64,000 bases of DNA from Galeruca laticollis (GCA_963921935.1 OY998185.1:63503717-63567716); one strand, 5' to 3'. Positions 22,361 through 33,001 are shown, counted from the first letter of the stretch. Program-made: numbers and translations. Notes: generated from the letters alone by a model not told the origin.

Positions 22361-22807
22361 ACAACAAAGAGATTCATGTATAATTCACGCAAAAAAGGCT
22401 ACTGATACAGAGTGGTAACCGCGGACATGCATGTTTCTGGCTCATTTGCCTCTTCAGCACGGTATAACCAAATAAGGATGTGAAATTTGGGAGCAAAGAT
22501 GTTAATCGAAACATGGGAAAACACAAAATAACGGATTTCAGCAGGGAAACCAAACGCTCATTTGTGTCTTCAATTGGAAGATCCCGAGTTTTCAGGACAA
22601 CAACCAACATCGACACGGAAGCGCATATAGCCCCCCGCCATGTGTTTTCCCATGTTTCGATTAACATCTTTGCTCCCAAATTTCACATCCTTATTTGGTT
22701 ATGCCGTGCTGAGGAGGCAAAATGAGCCAGAAACATGCATGTCCACGGTTACCACTCTATTTCAGTAGCCATTATTTTGCGTGAATAACCCATGAATCTC
22801 TTTGTTG

Positions 22808-22809
<2 letters not shown>
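22361..22809. mobile_element. Foldback element with ~165-bp arms
   Basis: The arms AACAACAAAGAGATTCATG...GTTTTCCCATG (22361-22517) and their reverse complement (about 22640-22809) flank about 120 bp of unique DNA. The arms are about 95% similar. An open frame spans the centre but I do not recognise it. The unit is itself bordered by (TA)n tracts. Confidence 0.7.

Positions 22810-22864
<55 letters not shown>
22810..22864. repeat. (TA)n microsatellite
   Basis: About 55 bp of TA repeats between the foldback element and the mariner at 22866. Confidence 0.9.
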
Positions 22865-22865
<1 letters not shown>

Positions 22866-24970
22866 GGGTGATTCATAACTATTGGGACACAGGCTAAGGG
22901 TAGATTGTTTGGACCAAAATATGGCGATAGGACCAAATATTCCTCAATAAAATATTGCCGTGGGAAAAGATAAAGGGCGTTAAAGTTGAATTTTTTTTTT
23001 CATTTTTGGCTAATAATGTCTGTTTATTTATCGATTGTTATAAAAATCGGCACAGACGCATAATTTTATACAGGCAATATGATTTTATGTATTATTTGAC
23101 ATTTTGTTACAGGGGGAGCCTCGTGAAGGATTTCTGATGATGAAATTGACTGGTAACTTTTTTGACGAAACTTTTTAGTGGTTTTTATTAAAAAATATGA
23201 CATAAACATCATTTCCACGTAATATTGGTACTCTTGTTCAAACACGATATTCTCATTCGTTTTCGAGAAAACCGCAATTGAACAGTTCAGAGTATCGGAA
23301 GGGGATTTCAAGTAACGGACAATAAAAAAACTTGTATCTTAAGGCTTTTATTTCGACGATAAAGCATAATTAAAAACAATGTAACATAAAAAGAACAAAC
23401 TCAAATTAAATGTTCTACGTTGCCTCCTCCGACTTCTATGCCTTTTCTAATTCTTTTAATAAAGGGCTTTCGAACTTCAAAGAACATATTATTCTGTCCC
23501 CTTATAAAGTTAGCCGCATTTTGTATTTTCCTCCAGAGTTCGTCTCTCGAGTTAATTTCATTGGCATAAACTAGGGAACCCCAAACATAAAAATCAAGAG
23601 AGTTATACTCAGGACTTCTTGGTGCCCATTCAAAATCACTCACCCTGCCAATCCATCGTTGAGGAAATATGTCATTTAGATGATTTCTAACAACTAAAGG
23701 GAAATGAGGTGGAGCTTCATCCTGCATAAACTACATTTTATTTGTTACAGCTAGTGACAGATTATCCAAAATATATCTAAAAGTATTTTGCCAAAAAAAT
23801 AAATAAGAATCTCCATTTAAATTTAAACTCATGCTGGAAATGTCTTTCTTTCAGAGCATGCGAATTTTTTTCTTCCCAATAATGGCTGTTTCTTCAATTA
23901 AATACCCCTCGTCTGGTAAAATTCGCTTCATCGGTGAACATTATATTCTTAATAAAATTTCGGTCACTATTATGCTTCTTGAGAATACGTTGGCAGAACT
24001 GTAACCGTCGTGGGAGATCTCTTGTAAGCAAATTTTGAACAGGAGTGAAGTGATACGGGTGGAACTTTTCTTTTTTTAGAATTCTAATAATAGACCACTG
24101 ACTTACTTCAGTTGCTAATGACAAAATGACATGAACTTACTGTAGGATTTTCATCTATTCGAACCAAAACTTCATCTTCTTGATTATGTGAAATGTGTTT
24201 CGGACGACTACCTTGATTTTTATTGTGAAATAACCCGGTTTCACCCAAACGATGAAATAGATTTTAAAAATGTTTGTGATTTGGTCGCCTTCTGTCTGGA
24301 TACAACAATTCATACCTTCTGGCTGCAGAGCGCCCGCAAAAATGTTCTTGTGCGTATACACAAATCATATCCCGCATTTCTTGATTCGAAAAATGATTGT
24401 GACGAGGCATTTCAATCGAAAAAGTATATGATAGCTTCCAAAAATGCAACAATTGACTATAAACTCGCAGAAAATAATATTCACTGACAAGAAATGTCGT
24501 TTACCAGCAACAATTATCTGACAGTCCAAAGCACACTTTTCATAAATGAAATAATATTTGAAATCCCCTTTTCAATTGCGCTTTTCTCGAAAACGAATGA
24601 GAATATCATGTTTAAACAGGACTACCAATATTACGTAGAAATGATGTTTATGTCATATTTTTTAATAAAAATTACTAAAAAGTTTCGTCAAAAAAAGTTA
24701 CCAGTCAATTTCATCATCAGAAATCCTTCACGAGGCTCCCCCTGTAACAAAATGTCAAATAATACATAAAATCATATTGCCTGTATAAAATTATGGCTCT
24801 GTGCCGATTTTGAGAAAAATCGATAAATATACAATGAAATTATTAGCAAAAAACGAAAAAAAAATCAACTTTAACGCACTCTAACTTTTTCCACAGCAAT
24901 ATCCCGTCGCCATATTTTGGTCCAAACAATCTACCCTTAGCGTATGTCCCAATAGTTATGAATCACCCTG
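22866..24970 (-). mobile_element. Long-TIR mariner-like transposon (copy 2)
   Basis: The ends AGGGTGATTCATAACTATTG (left) and its reverse complement (right) are flanked by TA. The inverted repeats are about 447 and 413 bp long, unusually long for a mariner, and about 90% similar. A minus-strand transposase lies between them. It sits in gene B intron 2. Confidence 0.85.
23401..24452 (-). pseudogene. Mariner-like transposase (DD41D spacing), broken
   Basis: Pieces in three frames: an N-terminal helix region (HNHFSNQEMRDMICVYAQEH, SAARRYELLYPDRR), then VSQWSIIRILKKEKFHPYH and NIMFTDEANFTRRGVFN (first catalytic Asp). A stop and frame change follow at about 23894. It resumes as FMQDEAPPHFPL (second Asp), RWIGRVSDFEWAPRSPEYNS and LDFYVWGSL (third Asp), ending GGGNVEHLI. 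The second and third Asp are separated by 41 residues. All three catalytic residues survive, but frameshifts and stops make it inactive. It is related to, but distinct from, the transposase at 40676-41806. Confidence 0.8.
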
Positions 24971-25021
24971 TATATATTTATGTAACCGTTTGATCAGATT
25001 TGTTTTACCAATAATACGTTT

Positions 25022-25079
25022 TTGACTGAATTGATAACCCTCGATTACAAACAAACTAGGGTTATCAATTCAGTCATGG
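25022..25079. repeat. Short hairpin, 19-bp perfect arms
   Basis: TGACTGAATTGATAACCCT and its reverse complement flank 18 bp. Possibly a minimal MITE. Confidence 0.6.
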
Positions 25080-25636
25080 GGTAAAAAAAACGAAATGATG
25101 TTCTATACAACTTAGTTCTTCAACAAACTATAATTAAAAGGAAAATATTTATAGAACTGATATTTATTGTTTACAAATGACATGTTTTTGCGAATTTGTA
25201 AAAGATCTCATTAATTTCAAATTTGATCTAATTAAAATGATATAAATTGTCATTTCAAATCACATTTATTTACAAACAGGCTGTTTTGAACATTCGCATA
25301 CACAAACATACATATATTTCTTTATCAACCAATTAAAAATGTTTACCGTTGGTATTTTATTGCTCTGTCTTATCACTGTTATAATGTAGTGTCATCCCAG
25401 AATATTCTAAGAAATAAACAGGAACTTTCTACTTAGTTATCCAGTTCAAAGAAACAAGACAAAAACAATTTAATACAAACAGCAGCTGCAAATATGATCA
25501 TAATTACTTATTATCCAACGGGTTCCTCTCATTCATTTATGAATATACCGGGTGTTTTCAAAGAAAATATGTGTGATAAGTCTTTTTGTTTATGTAACAT
25601 GAACGTTTATATTGCTTTTCCATCCAACCATTTCTG

Positions 25637-25768
25637 GTAACATGTATTGTTAGCACGATACAAACTCGGGGGTGTATACAAGTTACCAATTTTATGATTG
25701 GATATTGTTCATGGCATCCCACAAATGAACCCTTTTGATTTTCAGCTCACTAGAGCCAATACAACGGT
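25637..25768. repeat. Single unit of the 173-bp repeat family
   Basis: GTTAGCACGATACAAACTCG through AGAGCCAATACAACGG matches the array unit at 12363. It ends abruptly where Penelope RT sequence begins. Confidence 0.75.
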
Positions 25769-26550
25769 ATGTTTCAAATCTTCCATTACTAGATTTGCTA
25801 TGATTGCTGCAATCGGTGATCCCATGGCTATACCAAAAATTTGTGAAAAAATTCATCATTATATTTAAAATATATCGAATTCAAACATAACAACGTGGCT
25901 TCTATAAATTCGTTTAAGGGCAAATGAGTATATTTACCTTTTCTAGCCATCGGTTTTTTATACAAGTTATTGCTAGATTAGTTGGAATATTGGTGTATAA
26001 GGACATAACATCAATGGAAACTAGTATATAATCTTTATGAAGAATTCTATTTTTAACAAATTCATTAAAATGCCATGAGTCTTTGATATGATAGTTGTTG
26101 TTACCAATATGTTGGTCAAGATATCAGAGAGAAATTTTGACAGTTGATATGTTGGAGCAACACTACTAACAATAGGTCGTAGAGGTATATCATTATTATG
26201 TAAGTGTCTTTAAATGAAACTTACGGTCTCTAGTTAATTAACTAGAGACCGTAAGTTTCATTTAAAAACACTAATATGAGCATATTCCACGAAGTAAGGG
26301 TCGAGACAGTCAATTTTATTATTATGTAGCTTCGGTAGTTCATAAATTGATGGAGGTTTACCGTTATGGCTCATAAGTTTCAATTTTGTACCTATATTTA
26401 TTAGTTGTTCTTTAAACCATTTATTGATTAACGTGTTTATTTGTTTTTGAATTCTGTTAGTGGGATCTGAATTCTCTTTTCGGTAGGTAGTTTCGTCACT
26501 CAGTAAAGTGTTTATTTTGTTGATGTATACTTGTTTATACATAATCACAA
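25769..26550 (-). pseudogene. Penelope-like reverse transcriptase fragment
   Basis: Minus strand: an N-terminal part (26548-26258) with IQKQINTLINKW, SIYELPKLHNNKIDCLDPY, split at 26238 by a 70-bp palindrome. Downstream pieces read RPIVSSVAP-like, HFNEFVKNRILHKDYI, VSIDVMSLYTNIP (RT motif A) and NEFIEATLLCLNSIYFKYND in shifting frames. The YxDD block is missing. The N-terminal half and the palindrome ends are shared with 52976-53034, so both are the same family. Confidence 0.75.
26203..26272. repeat. 70-bp palindrome inside Penelope RT
   Basis: AAACTTACGGTCTCTAGTTA and its reverse complement meet at TTAATTAA; the arms are about 35 bp. The same arm sequence forms the outer ends of the 1.4-kb palindrome at 53011-54416. 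Confidence 0.85.
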
Positions 26551-26879
26551 TTTTATTACATTTATCAGCTTAAAATATGCGTTGTAGTAATAAGTAATTA
26601 TTTTGTAAATTAAATTATTTGAGCCTTTTTTTCAAGTTTTAATGTTTTTTCATCTGAAGACATTCATTATATTCTCTCCCCAAATATAACTTCTGCTACG
26701 ATTAATTATCGAAGGAACTACTCGTTACAGCCATCAGAAGATTGAACTCGTGCTGTATAGACTACATTAAAGTAAGCCAAGCTTTAATTTAAAAGAAGAA
26801 AGGACGCTAAGTAAAAAGAGACGAGGAACAAACATGCAGCAGTTGGTGAAATATATAAGTTTATTTTTATCTTACTCAC
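26551..26879. other. Intron 2, proximal segment
   Basis: Noncoding; no element recognised. Confidence 0.5.
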
Positions 26880-27275
26880 CTGGTCCATTGTGCGAAGAAG
26901 AGCTTCCTACACCAGATACTTGTTTAGGTGGACCAATGGGTCCAGACGATGGATGGCTTTCCGCATGGAATCCAATGGGTCTCGAGTTCGTACTACCCTG
27001 GGTGTTCCATCCGATTGGTCTATATACAGGAGGAGATGGAAGAGGATGGTAAGACGGGTACGAAAGACTAGCTGGATGGCTAACAGCTGGATGGGATACA
27101 GACGGTGAAGGATGAGAGGAGGATGGTGATGGGTGAGAGTAAGAAGGTGATGGGTGAGAGTAAGAAGGCGATGGATGTGAGTACGATGGTGATGGGTGTG
27201 AATAAGACGGAGAAGGATGTGAGTACGATGGTGAGGGGTGAGAATAAGATGGAGAAGAGTGAGAATAGGAATGAG
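26880..27275 (-). CDS. Gene B exon 2: HPSPSYS repeat
   Basis: 396-nt exon between TTTTCAG (AG 27277-27276) and GTGAGT (26879), phase 1 at both ends. It encodes a low-complexity segment: SHSYSHSSPSYSHPSPSYSH and so on, i.e. about eight HPSPSYS-type heptads that change to HPSPSVS and HPAVSHPAS. There follow YPSYHPLPSPPVYRPIGWN, SRPIGFHAESHPSSGPIGP and PKQVSGVGSSSSHNGP. The RPIG and GPPK motifs recur in exons 3 and 4. Its Pro/Ser/Tyr composition suggests an extended, possibly cross-linkable extracellular segment. Confidence 0.8.
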
Positions 27276-27332
27276 CTGAAAATTGAGAAAGCAAATTATA
27301 CAAAACAATTGAATAAATTAAATAAAACTTAC

Positions 27333-27468
27333 AAGAACTGTGACCGTAACTATGACCGTGACTAGAACTGTGACTACTACTATGACTTGAGCCGTGACCG
27401 CCTCTGCATTGTATAACTGTTATTTCGGTCAACAATAAGAAAATAAACGTTGTTAAAGTTGCGCGCAT
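27333..27468 (-). CDS. Gene B exon 1: signal peptide and Ser/His/Gly-rich start
   Basis: ATG at 27468 in context ATCAAAATG. It encodes MRATLTTFIFLLLTEITVIQ then C-RGGHGSSHSSSHSSSHGHS, with a phase-1 donor T|GTAAGT at 27332. The first 21 residues form a classical signal peptide (positive Arg, hydrophobic core FIFLLL, likely cleavage near QC-R or C-RG). Downstream of cleavage the chain is Gly/Ser/His-rich and could bind metal ions. An in-frame upstream extension begins only at a TTG codon, so the ATG is taken as the start. Confidence 0.85.
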
Positions 27469-27737
27469 TTTGATAAACTGGCTAAAATCAGCCAACCTTC
27501 ATTTAAAAGCAAATCTGAAATATGATTACTTTTTTATGGTAGCAAAGGTCACTCAAAACAAATGATAAATTTGATTACTTTTGACGTAATGAAAAGTTGA
27601 ACTACTGAGCAGTGTTGCCAAACTCGTTTTTATTTATATAAAGTGGAATATACAGAGTTGTTTTCGTTATGGTAAGGTTTTGGATGACGCTGAGTTTAAA
27701 TATAATGTCCTGAATGTGGCATTTCCGGTTATACCGT
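27469..27737 (-). promoter_or_regulatory. Gene B 5' flank
   Basis: About 270 bp between the start codon and the copia 3' LTR. A TTTAAA about 40 bp upstream of the ATG (27505-27510) is a weak TATA-like candidate. Any further promoter sequence would lie beyond the 5-kb copia insertion. Confidence 0.35.
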
Positions 27738-27965
27738 CAGATAAAAAGTCTAAATAGTTTTATTTACTTCGAGCCGTAATTTGTATGTCTTTCTAGGACT
27801 ACTTCGCAACGACTAACTATATAGAATATTAGTTACAGTCATATTCAAAGAAAACTAAACACGATACGTTATTTGTAAAACTCCTGACTCGGCTTTTAGA
27901 AAGGCGAGTCCATTTAGGATAAACAATCTAAATATCTGAATATAATTTTTGCTTAATAACCAATA
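27738..27965 (-). repeat. Copia 3' LTR (228 bp)
   Basis: Differs from the other LTR (32594-32821) at about four positions (roughly 98% identity). On the minus strand it is preceded by a polypurine tract, TTTTTTGAGGGGGTG (about 27967-27981). Confidence 0.85.
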
Positions 27966-28168
27966 CACCCCCTCAAAAAATATATAAGGAAAAACTTATT
28001 ACTTTACGGCTTTCTGGGGAATTCACAATGATCCAACATCTGTTGCTTGGGTTAGGGAAACCCCACAAAACGTAACCAGATCATTAACACTTAAATTTCT
28101 AAATCAGTAATAAAAAGAATTTTATAATGTGAACATTATTTTTCTTCTAATCCCATTTTCAGTAGTTA

Positions 28169-28337
28169 TACCACAAGTGATTGAATTTTCGCGATAAGTC
28201 TGTCGATTCATTTTTGAACGAAACTGAATTGTTTCGAGAAAACACCACGAGTCCGCAGGACGAGTGGTGTTTTCTCGAATCAATTCAGTTGAGATCATAA
28301 ATAAAACACAGACTTATGAGATAAATTCAATCACCAG
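28169..28337. mobile_element. Foldback MITE inside the copia 3' untranslated region
   Basis: Near-palindromic 169 bp: GTGATTGAATTTTCGCGATA at the left is answered by TTCAATCACCAG at the right, with a perfect core TTCGAGAAAACACCAC and its complement around CTCGTCCTGCGGACTCG. Inserted between RNase H and the 3' LTR. Confidence 0.7.
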
Positions 28338-28868
28338 TGAAATTTTATTAGACTATTTCAGAAACAGAGTGAAAGATAAAAAATCTGAAATTCGGCAGGA
28401 TTAGAGGAAATTGGCAAAAAAGTTGACCTGACAAATCAATAAATTTCAATGAACAGATAACATTGACATCGAAAGAAATACTACACTACCAACAATAACC
28501 ATAACATACTGAAATATTTTTCAATTATAATTATTATAAATGGTACAGTTATTATATACAATGTTTTGAGCTTGATTATTTGAACACGCGCTTGTACTTG
28601 CAATATTTGTTACATCTTGATTGCTATAATTTCTGACATTTGCTATAAGTTTTTCGTGATGTTGTTTACTAAGTTGGATGTAGGGTTTCAGCGAATTAGA
28701 GCTCGAATGTCCAGTAATTTTTATTTTCGTTGATTGATTCGATATAATTCATCCCAAATCTACTCATTTTTGAATGCGTGCACAGCGTAATCACTTATAT
28801 TTGACGTTTAACTGTCACATGCACTGTAAACAAATCTGAAAACACCGAACTTGATAGGCCAATCAGAG

Positions 28869-31800
28869 TCAAGAGTCAAGTTTGGTATTATCGGTAAGCC
28901 GAACTTGACTAGAGCTTCTGATTGGTTCATTTCGTAGGTGAGTGAAATAGTCTTTCTCAGTTCCTTGAACTGCTGTGGTGGCAACGATTTTGTCAACAAA
29001 ATCAGCTTCTTGTTTACCTGTGGACAAATATTTCAAACAGATCATCTTGTTCTCTACTTGTTCCCTCGTAAAATGGTATTTAATGTCGATATGTTTAGAA
29101 CGTTTGTGACTTACGGGATTATTTGACATTGCTATACAACTTTGGTTGTCTTCATATAAAATTATTGGTTTAAACATATTGACATTAATACTGACAAATA
29201 AAGATCTTAGCCATAGGGCTTCTTTTACAGCCTCAAAAACGGCCATATATTCCGCTTCGGTTGACGACGCTGCAACCGAATTCTGTCGCCGTGTAATCCA
29301 AGTTACTATACAATTGTCATACAGTTTGAATAAACAGCCCGTTGTACTTCGGCGATCAACTTCATTATTTGTCCAATCAGCATCAACATACCCTGTTAAT
29401 ATTTGGGCATAATTGTTAATTCTTCTATATACCAATTTAATATTAATCGTTCCTATAACCATAATTCTTTATTATCTTTAGTTTGGTACCTACTTTCAAC
29501 CAGAGATCCGAGGACCTTTCACACGGTATTTTGGAACTACTAAGAGCTCTGCGTGTAACACCGATCGTTGAACTTGAGAGGATTCATTGTATTGTTATCT
29601 TTAGTTGCAATCACTAAATCATCCACGTATAAAATTACGTAGATATTTTTATTGACATTTCCTCTGTTCAAAAAATATAAACAATTATCTGCTGCTGAAT
29701 TTACAAATCCTTTTTCAATTAATACGTTATTAAAACATTCAAACCAACATCGAGCAGATTGTTTTAAGCCGTATAAAGACTTATTTAATTTACATATAAC
29801 ATTATTTGCATTAACTACAACACCGTCAGGTACTCTCATGTAAATGTTTTCTTTTAATGTTCCATTCAAAAATGCTGTCTTCACATCCATTTGATGAACT
29901 AACAGCTCATTTTGATTTGCGAACACAAGCAAGCATCTAAAAGTGCTGATACGTTTCATCGTAATCTAACATTTTTCTTTGGCTAAAACCACGCGCTACC
30001 AAGCGAGCTTTATATTTGACCGAATTTCTATTACTATCGCCTTTTATTGTAAACACCCATTTGCAGTCGACGATATTTACGTTATTTGGCTTTTGTATTA
30101 GCGTCCACGTTTTATTTTGATCTAATGATTTTAACTCTATCTTTTATGGCTTTTTCCCATTCAACTCTAAATTTACTTTTAGCTACATGTTGAAAACACT
30201 TTGGAATTTCATTTTTCAATATTTGACCAGCTATTAAGTAATTATTGAATTCAAAATCATCTTCTTCGCAATCGTAAGATATTATTGGTTTAGCATTTAA
30301 TCTCTCACTCCTTCTTATATCCTACGCATTATTATTTAACTTTCTCAATTTACACGGAGTTATATCAGAACTATCTGAGTTCGTACTTATATGTTCAGGG
30401 ACATTCTTTATTTTAGATGTTTGACCTTTAATGCAATTTTTAGGGACAACCTTTTTTATAAGGGTTTGATCGCATATTTTATTATCCGTTTTACCAGGAG
30501 ATATTTTATCACCAGCATCACTATCAGCATTACCTCCTGCTGATAAATTATCTGTGCCTATTGATACATTTTTGCCACAAATTTTTATTTGATCATCGAT
30601 TTCTTGTCTTGATGTTTTGTATGTAATTTCATCAAAAATTACATCTCGTGCAACTATGAATTTTTTCGATTCTGAATCAAAAATCTTATATCCATTTGGC
30701 ACGTAACCCACAAAAATTCCCTTAGATGATTTACTATCAAATTTTTTTGTTTTTGTTTTATTATGTACATAAGCTGTACAGCCAAATATTTTTAAAATAC
30801 TTAAATTCGGTTTTCTATCATGCCACATCTCGTAGGGAGTTTTATTAAATTTTATGGCTTTAGTAGGTGACCAATTTACCAAGTAAGTTACAGTTAAAAC
30901 TGCTTCGCCCCAAAATCGTTTGTCTAAACCCGAGCTATATACCATTGCACGTGCTTTTTCGGTTAAAGTTCGATTCATCCGTTCCGCCACACCGTTTTGT
31001 TGCGGAGTATATGGCACCGTAAGATGATATGTTATTCCTTTTTGTTTACAATACTCCTTCATTTCGCCGGATAAATATTCTCGACCGTTATCGCAATATA
31101 AATTGACTATTTTCATATTAAAATGGGCTTCACCTCTTGCAGCGTAATCTTTAAAATAAGTAAAGACTTCAGATTTCTTTCACATTAGATAGGTTACGGT
31201 ATAATGAGTATATTCATCTATAAAGTTTACAAAATAATTTTTATCATCTATCGTAGATGGTGTTATTGGACCACATACGTCTGAATGAACAATAAATAGC
31301 GGTCTTTTAATATGACGTTTATCTTTTATTTTGGCGAAAGGAAGGCGTGTTTGTTTTCCGCTTATGCACGCTTCACTAACTGAATTTATGGGATTTATAT
31401 TTTTTAAATAAATATTATCACTTGCAAGTTCATTTTCTTTAAATTTTTCTTTACTCATGTGGCCCATTCGTTCATGCCACAATATATTTTTGTCAATACT
31501 TTTAACAGCAGCCACGTGGCCTGCGGCCCGTGCTGTATTTCGCGCATTTTGTATTATAAGCTCAATAATATACAAATTATTTATGCGCTTACCTTTCATC
31601 ATTGTCGTGCTTCCCTTTTTGATTTCTACGTTGCCAGTACTTTCCGTGAACACGACTGACATCCCAGCCTCCTGGAGACGCCTCACTGAGATGAGGTTGG
31701 CAGGTACACTGCTGCCGTAGAGGACTTCCTTCAATGTTCCATTGTAGCCAAGGGTTGTGTTGATTTCCACTTGCCCAATATGTGTCGCCTCGATGGTTTC

Positions 31801-32478
31801 ACCTTTCTTCGCCCCAGTTATGCAAATTGGCTTCGCTAGCTGTCTGTGTTCTGTGAAGAGCCCCAAATGGTTGATAATATGCTCGGTCGCACCAGAGTCT
31901 AATATAAAACGTCCTGATTCTTTTTCTTCGTAATTTGAATCATTAGTACACATAAATGTAAGTCTATCATCTGTCATTGTTTTTATTGCATCTTTAATTG
32001 GTGCATAACTTAAAGGTAGTGAGTTGAGCATATACCATACTTTTGTTGTCTCGTTCACTTCCAAGCCACATGCAGTTAAATCACGCACTATTTCTTCAAT
32101 TTCCAGCATGTGTTTCTTCATTGATGTAACAGGCTTTAGTTTGCAGTTAAACAATCGATCTTGGACACATAGTTGTGTGGATACCTTTTTGCAAGCATAT
32201 AGTCCATCGAACTTTTCTAAGATTTGTCGAGCTGTCGTCCGTCCTGGAGGTAATTGTGACAGTGTGATATCGTCCAAATATTCAATCAAGGTACCTCTGG
32301 CAAACCGCTCCCATTTTATCCACTCATCAGTAAGTGGTTCTGGTGGATCCTCGTTCAGCACTCTACTCGCACCTTCTTGTTCGATTATTTCCGAAAATCT
32401 AAATTCCCACATTAAATAGTGTTCTCCATTAAAGAGTTTTAAATTCCGTTTCATCACAGTTAACGCGCCACTCGCCAT
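28869..32478 (-). pseudogene. Copia gag-pol, interrupted
   Basis: The frame at 32478-31180 holds gag (RNLKLFNGEHYLMWEFRF, QILEKFDGLY), then directly protease FILDSGATEH, the pre-integrase zinc motif (LWHERMGH, ACISGKQTRLPF) and the start of the integrase core (VHSDVCGPI). The CCHC knuckle expected between gag and protease is missing, so a deletion joins them. Integrase continues at 31116-30322 (LYCDNGREYLSGEM, PQQNGVAERMNRTLTEKAR). RT fragments at about 30300-29540 have HQMDVKTAFLNGTLKE and YVILYVDDLVIA. RNase H at 29462-28869 has GYVDADW, SSTEAEYMA and YEDNQSCIAMS. Frame breaks occur near 31150, 30300, 29950 and 29550, so the element is now defective. Confidence 0.9.
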
Positions 32479-32547
32479 TGTTATTTATTTTTCATTATTT
32501 TTATTTCAACTGAACAACTGAAACTCACGCACAATCACAATCGGTGA

Positions 32548-32561
32548 CTGGGCCCATAACC
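32548..32561 (-). promoter_or_regulatory. Copia primer-binding site
   Basis: GGTTATGGGCCCAG on the minus strand, complementary to an internal part of initiator tRNA-Met, as used by copia elements. It lies about 33 bp inside the 5' LTR end. Confidence 0.7.
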
Positions 32562-32593
32562 TAATGAAAGGTATAATGGATCTCAGTGAAACA

Positions 32594-32821
32594 CAGATAA
32601 AAAGTCTAAATAGTTTTATTTACTTCGAGCCGTAATTTGTAAGTCTTTGTAGGACTACTTCGCAACGACTAACTATATAGAATATTAGTTACAGTCAAAT
32701 TTAAAGAAAACTAAACACGATACGTTATTTGTAAAACTCCTGACTCGGCTTTTAGAAAGGCGAGTCCATTTAGGATAAACAATCTAAATATCTGAATATA
32801 ATTTTTGCTTAATAACCAATA
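32594..32821 (-). repeat. Copia 5' LTR (228 bp)
   Basis: Partner of the 27738-27965 LTR, about 98% identical. Confidence 0.85.
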
Positions 32822-32823
32822 AT

Positions 32824-32965
32824 TTGTTATAATTAAAGGAAACATTGCAAAAGTCTCCAACCTGACATGATCTACAAATTAATTCTTACCCACGGAAGTA
32901 GAATGAATTTTTAGATCAGGTAAGGTTGGAGACTTGCAATGTTTTCTTTAATTATAACAAATAAT
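32824..32965. repeat. Inverted repeat with ~50-bp arms, Penelope-tail type
   Basis: TTGTTATAATTAAAGGAAAC through CCAACCTGA is repeated in reverse at about 32915-32965 with one-base differences. It is followed at once by a hammerhead-like core, as in the Penelope palindromes. Confidence 0.65.
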
Positions 32966-32972
32966 TTGTAGC

Positions 32973-33001
32973 CTGAAGATGGCCCGTATGTAGGCTGAAA
33001 C
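32973..33001 (+). ncRNA. Hammerhead-like core
   Basis: CTGAAGA, one T, GGCC/GGCT stem (one G-U pair) with an 8-nt loop, GAAAC. Same layout as the motifs in the Penelope tails at 3977, 22145 and 54304. Confidence 0.45.

Larger units (their letters stand above)
10107..27468 (-). other. Gene B, whole gene: five-exon secreted ten-cysteine protein
   Basis: Five exons (27468-27333, 27275-26880, 19367-19320, 19044-18976, 11071-10107) join in one frame to a 537-residue protein; all four introns are phase 1 with GT-AG borders. Layout: signal peptide (residues 1-21), Gly/Ser/His-rich segment, HPSPSYS heptad repeats, short RPIGF/VGPPK linkers, Pro/Tyr/Gly-rich segment (about 217-300), FLGYSLGRI (308-316), a Tyr/His-rich region (320-346), and a ten-cysteine domain (364-500) with several N-glycosylation sequons. 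It ends with a short amphipathic tail. Introns 2 (7.5 kb) and 4 (7.9 kb) are packed with mobile elements. The exon chain is inferred from phase, splice sites and shared motifs, and no transcript was available. Confidence 0.75.
27738..32821 (-). mobile_element. Copia-type LTR retrotransposon
   Basis: Two 228-bp LTRs bound a 4.6-kb interior with gag, protease, integrase, RT and RNase H in copia order on the minus strand. A primer-binding site GGTTATGGGCCCAG (internal initiator tRNA-Met type, as in Drosophila copia) lies at 32561-32548. No clear target-site duplication is visible. The element stands 270 bp upstream of gene B exon 1, in the same orientation. Confidence 0.9.

Noticed and set aside
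26834..27365. Plus-strand open frames opposite gene B exons 1-2
   Set aside because: Complement of the minus-strand heptad repeat; low-complexity shadow of the real exon.
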